A stretch of 64,000 bases of DNA from Vasconcelosia minhoensis LEGE 07310 (GTDB taxonomy: Bacteria > Cyanobacteriota > Cyanobacteriia > Phormidesmidales > Phormidesmidaceae), in contig NZ_JADEXG010000016.1 in assembly GCF_015207255.1 (NCBI RefSeq), positions 25,042-89,041 of the forward strand, read 5' to 3'. This document shows positions 61,440-64,000 of the stretch, piece by piece. Every line of letters starts with the position of its first letter. The first letter of the stretch is position 1. The notes below the pieces were generated by a model. That model was not told where the DNA came from. It made no database searches and worked only from the letters and a program-made list of their open reading frames with translations. The translations under genes and the position numbers were made by a program.

Positions 61440-62102
61440 CTAGTCAGCTACTCTATCAAACTTGATATGATTGATGATTTCTTCTTCTGCATTCATATCA
61501 TTAATTATGACGATGACTGAACCAGTTTCGGGAATATTCTTGAATTTCTTATGTTCTCCTTCTTTAAATAAAATACCATCTACTTCATAGGCAACTTGCG
61601 ATTTTTTCTTTGTTTTCTTAAGTACATTTACCCTTAACTCTGAGCCAATCTTTAAGTTTTTAGATTCAATAAGACGTTTCATTTTTTCTTGACGCTCCTG
61701 CTTAGCCTCAGAGGGGATGTCTTTGGCATTAACTGCCTTCAGCTTGTCCTTAGGAAAACCTTCGTAATACTTTACCAGCCGAGCCGACCAGCCCAATATT
61801 TTCAGCATAATCGGCACTTTTTCTGAATAGCCTTTATCTTCAAGATAATCCTTGCAAATGTTTTCAATGCTTTCCAAATAATCCTTAGTCCGATTACTGT
61901 GACTGATGGAATCGCCATTGGCAGCTAGCTTTTCAAGATAGTCAAAGAACTTTTTCCCTGCATCCTCGCGATCTTTGTAGGCAAGAAGGTATGCAATTGC
62001 TTTTTTGAACTCGTTGATATCAACCCTTTCAATGACAATTTTACGCGCGATCGCATCCGCGATCTGCCACTGCGTCGGGGTTAAGTCATTTGTTACCTGC
62101 AT
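61440..62102 (-). CDS. Unrecognised 220-aa protein in the type III cas operon
   Basis: Not recognised. The N-terminal two thirds is helical and charged (LTPTQWQIADAIARKIVIER, FFDYLEKLAANGDSISHSNR, IMLKILGWSARLVKYYEG). After a Lys/Glu-rich linker the last 70 residues look like a beta-rich small domain (LRVNVLKKTKKKSQVAYEVD, GSVIVIINDMNAEEE). The helical part could be a small-subunit (Cas11/Csm2-like) equivalent, otherwise missing here, but this is a guess. It overlaps the RAMP gene by one base and lies 23 bases from the membrane CARF gene, so it belongs to the same transcript. AT content is higher than the housekeeping genes, hinting at transfer. Confidence 0.7.
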   Translation of the reverse strand: MQVTNDLTPTQWQIADAIARKIVIERVDINEFKKAIAYLLAYKDREDAGKKFFDYLEKLAANGDSISHSNRTKDYLESIENICKDYLEDKGYSEKVPIMLKILGWSARLVKYYEGFPKDKLKAVNAKDIPSEAKQERQEKMKRLIESKNLKIGSELRVNVLKKTKKKSQVAYEVDGILFKEGEHKKFKNIPETGSVIVIINDMNAEEEIINHIKFDRVAD

Positions 62103-63250
62103 CAGTAATTATCCTCCGGTGCAGTTCTCATGGTTGGCCATTTGAGAATATCAGCTAGCGCTTCGAGCTGAGTCTTTTCTACTAAACTTTTGTGAGTTGC
62201 GTCTTTATATGCAGCAGCGATAGCCACACTCATAACATCTCGCAAAGAGTCCCCAGTCAGACGACTGGAATCAGCAATATCATATCGAGAATAGCGCTCT
62301 TTCAAACTCTCAGGCTGTTCTAGTGCCTCTACCTCAGCAGTCATGCTTCCCAAACCAATAGGTTTACCGCCACCCACTTTGAGAGCAATACAGGGCTTAG
62401 GGTTTTGGTCATGAAAATCAGGATTCTGGGCAAAGAGTTTAGAATCTTGGCCAAGGACAATCAGAAGTGTTCCTAGCTGAGCTTGAGATATATTTCTGAA
62501 TTGTAGTGTAGCTTTAAGAACATATTTTTTTGCGGCTACCTGAGCTTCCACGCCTTTGCCACCTGTTCTTGTTACCTCTTTCGCGTGATAGTAAAATTTT
62601 CGGCCTTTAATGTTGCCGTTTTGCTGATAATAATTTTCGCATTCAGGATCTGGCTGATACAGCATAGGTATAAACTTTATAGCATTAGAGTCTTCATGCC
62701 CGACTGCATCAGAAAATGAAATCAGCCCTTGCCAACCCATTGCACCGAAAACCTGGCAAGCAGGACAAACCGATTTCTTATTATCCTTAATTTTACATTC
62801 TGAGTAGTTACGAGGCGTCTGATCACGATAGGCCTTAGTTTTACACAAACAGCTTCGAGTTACTGCTTCATAAGCTGAGCGAATAGTACCTTTCAAGGAA
62901 CTGCCTGGGATAACTAGTTTATTACCTTTTTGAATACTAGTTTTGATTAATGAAACTTCGTCAAAATTTTTATCGGAAATATCGCTACTCAGAACAGTGA
63001 GTCCAGTTGATACGAAAGTGGATGTCTGTACATTCAAAGTTAGGAATAGCTTGCCGTTGACAGATTTCTTGTCAAATTTGTCGTGTCCAGCTACTTTCCC
63101 TATGTCTTTGCCATTGTTTGACAAAGACACAAAATTATAGGGCTTTGAGTTTTCAGATGTAGAATCTTCAGAAGCAGAATTTTCTACTAATTTTGGCTTG
63201 CTCTTTTTAACTGGGGGCTTGGGCTTTTGTTTTGGCTTTTTTGGTTCCAT
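62102..63250 (-). CDS. Type III CRISPR RAMP protein (Cas7/Csm3-like)
   Basis: A 382-residue RAMP. A disordered basic tail (1-38, repeated KPK then Ser/Glu) precedes the core. IPGSSLKGTIRSAYEAVTRS (114-133) is the Cas7 motif of type III backbones. Cysteines 134, 136, 152, 162 and 165 (CLC, C..., CPAC) suggest a zinc site. CPACQVFGAMGWQGLISFSDA and GGGKPIGLGS match Csm3/Csx10-type RAMPs. Such subunits line the crRNA and may cut target RNA; the catalytic Asp cannot be placed by eye. It is 5 bases downstream of the Csx19-like gene. AT-rich relative to the rest of the window. Confidence 0.85.
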   Translation of the reverse strand: MEPKKPKQKPKPPVKKSKPKLVENSASEDSTSENSKPYNFVSLSNNGKDIGKVAGHDKFDKKSVNGKLFLTLNVQTSTFVSTGLTVLSSDISDKNFDEVSLIKTSIQKGNKLVIPGSSLKGTIRSAYEAVTRSCLCKTKAYRDQTPRNYSECKIKDNKKSVCPACQVFGAMGWQGLISFSDAVGHEDSNAIKFIPMLYQPDPECENYYQQNGNIKGRKFYYHAKEVTRTGGKGVEAQVAAKKYVLKATLQFRNISQAQLGTLLIVLGQDSKLFAQNPDFHDQNPKPCIALKVGGGKPIGLGSMTAEVEALEQPESLKERYSRYDIADSSRLTGDSLRDVMSVAIAAAYKDATHKSLVEKTQLEALADILKWPTMRTAPEDNY

Positions 63251-63255
63251 CGAGC

Positions 63256-63684
63256 TTATCTCACGACTAATGCGACAAAATGGACGGTGGCTGTTTGGGG
63301 ATTTAAGAAATATCGCTGGCCGACATTGATGCCTTGGTCATCGACACCCTGGGGAAATCGAGTCTCCGTTTTGGGATAGAGGTGCGCTTCGCGGTCTTGC
63401 GCTGCCCAGGCTGGGCCGACAGGTTTAAAATTGGGCCTGGCTCCGTCTGCGCTTAGCAGCAAAACGCTATAGCCCTTGCCCTGCCGCTTCCAGCGCAGCT
63501 CCTTCTGGCTGTCAAACATCTGGCCTTCTGGACTGGGAAAATCGGAGGGCAGCTCTCGACAAAAGCCGCTGACCTGGTGGGGCCACCTGAGGAAAAAGCA
63601 GCTGGTGTCGGTTTGCAGCTGATTGATTAGCGACCTAAACTCATCTGCCGAAGCAATGGTTTGAGTCCCAACGAAAGCACTCAT
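63256..63684 (-). CDS. Csx19 (TIGR03984)-like CRISPR-associated protein
   Basis: A 142-residue protein with a Trp- and Arg-rich core (KELRWKRQGKGYSVLLLSAD) and a C-terminal strand (YFLNPQTATVHFVALVVR). The pattern and its place next to a type III RAMP gene recall Csx19/TIGR03984, a small accessory protein of type III-D systems, whose function is unknown. The assignment is from memory and tentative. It overlaps the next upstream frame by four bases and precedes the RAMP gene by 5 bases. Confidence 0.5.
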   Translation of the reverse strand: MSAFVGTQTIASADEFRSLINQLQTDTSCFFLRWPHQVSGFCRELPSDFPSPEGQMFDSQKELRWKRQGKGYSVLLLSADGARPNFKPVGPAWAAQDREAHLYPKTETRFPQGVDDQGINVGQRYFLNPQTATVHFVALVVR

Positions 63685-63920
63685 GCTGTGACCCCCAAAA
63701 CTCGACTCCAGGACTTGACCGAGCGGTTAAACAAATCCTTGACATGCTCTTCAGGCCAGGTTAGCTGCACGCCAAAATTAAGGGGCATTTTAACCGCAGC
63801 AACAGGGGTTTCCTGGAAGTCTGGCTTAGGAAAGCTGTAGCTAGCCGCTTCGGTATACTCTAGCCGGTTCGGGCTTGAACTAATTCTATAGTCATGGTGA
63901 AATTGAGTTAGCCCACCCAA
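63681..63920 (-). CDS. Small or truncated protein at the right end of the cas operon
   Basis: 79 residues from a TTG at 63920; the frame is closed a few codons upstream. Sequence such as FHHDYRISSSPNRLEYTEAA and MPLNFGVQLTWPEEHVKDLF is protein-like but not recognised. It overlaps the Csx19-like gene by four bases. A transposase start lies only 15 bases away on the other strand, so this could be the C-terminal piece of a cas gene cut by an insertion sequence. No ribosome site is evident for TTG 63920. Confidence 0.5.
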   Translation of the reverse strand: MGGLTQFHHDYRISSSPNRLEYTEAASYSFPKPDFQETPVAAVKMPLNFGVQLTWPEEHVKDLFNRSVKSWSRVLGVTA

Positions 63921-63934
63921 AAGACACCGCGGTC

Positions 63935-64000
63935 ATGATTCAACTAGAGTTCAGCGAAGCCGACATTAGCGCACTTGAATACGAGCGCTATCACCACCCT
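63935..64000 (+). mobile_element. Start of an IS630-type transposase (partial)
   Basis: ATG 63935 opens 22 codons to the window edge: MIQLEFSEADISALEYERYH then HP. This resembles the N-terminus of IS630-family helix-turn-helix transposases (...LHYERxHHP). The rest is outside the window. If it is an insertion sequence, its left end should lie near 63900-63934 and separates the cas genes here from any cas10 farther right. Confidence 0.55.

Overview
The window is a cyanobacterial chromosome segment. It carries light-independent protochlorophyllide reductase subunit B (chlB), a ChlH-type magnesium chelatase large subunit, a membrane-anchored phycobilisome linker (CpcL type), many copies of the cyanobacterial octamer GCGATCGC, WD40/NB-ARC and Uma2 families, and a pilMNOQ cluster. 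Base composition looks moderately GC-rich. The species cannot be named from sequence alone; a Leptolyngbya/Nodosilinea/Synechococcus-like genome would fit. Everything here rests on reading the sequence; no database search was possible.

Layout. 1-3.9 kb: tail of an ABC-3 metal permease, then a STAND (NB-ARC/WD40) protein with 14 WD repeats. 3.9-14.5 kb: a type I secretion island, with a CHRD-RTX-spondin-RTX exoprotein, release factor 3 in between, then HlyD, a HlyB-like ABC exporter with a dead C39 domain, and a parvulin-type isomerase. A 52-bp perfect palindrome lies just upstream of the isomerase. 14.6-22 kb: an orphan sugar-type binding lipoprotein, a 13-bp x 10 tandem repeat, and the type IV pilus operon pilM-pilN-pilO-pilQ ending in a strong terminator. 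22-33 kb: housekeeping and photosynthesis genes (HU, CobD-like, a cysteine-less disulfide-reductase relative, dcd, a CobO-like protein without a P-loop, rph, DJ-1/PfpI, chlB, a UbiA prenyltransferase, a TIGR04283 glycosyltransferase, cpcL). 33-42.6 kb: an Nramp-like transporter without the DPGN motif, Uma2 genes, the ChlH paralogue divergent from a FutC-like ATPase, and a HEPN/MNT toxin-antitoxin pair. 42.6-48.8 kb: an FMN reductase and a five-gene peptide/nickel ABC transporter operon. 49-57.9 kb: a stand-alone cas6, katG, fold-back repeats, a DUF559 nuclease bracketed by inverted repeat copies, Fic, tandem Uma2 duplicates, a frameshifted DUF4058 gene, a VOC gene and a DUF4282 gene.

57.1-64 kb is a type III CRISPR-Cas locus read on the minus strand. 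From right to left it holds the start of an IS630-type transposase (opposite strand), a small ORF, a Csx19/TIGR03984-like protein, a Cas7-like RAMP, an unrecognised 220-aa protein, a two-pass membrane protein with a CARF-like nucleotide-sensing domain, a 40-codon remnant of a reverse transcriptase, the C-terminus of Cas1, Cas2, a leader and an 18-repeat array. A lone extra repeat sits about 1 kb beyond the array and forms the 5' end of the VOC gene. The two remnants are best explained as an internally deleted RT-Cas1 adaptation gene, so spacer acquisition from this locus is probably lost while crRNA-guided interference and cyclic-oligoadenylate signalling to a membrane effector may remain. Cas6 about 8 kb away is the likely crRNA-processing enzyme. 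No cas10 is visible; it may lie beyond the right edge.

The most unusual items are the membrane CARF protein with its unrecognised neighbour, the RT-Cas1 wreck, the CRISPR repeat captured by a coding gene, the 52-bp palindrome and the tandem repeat in front of the pilus operon.
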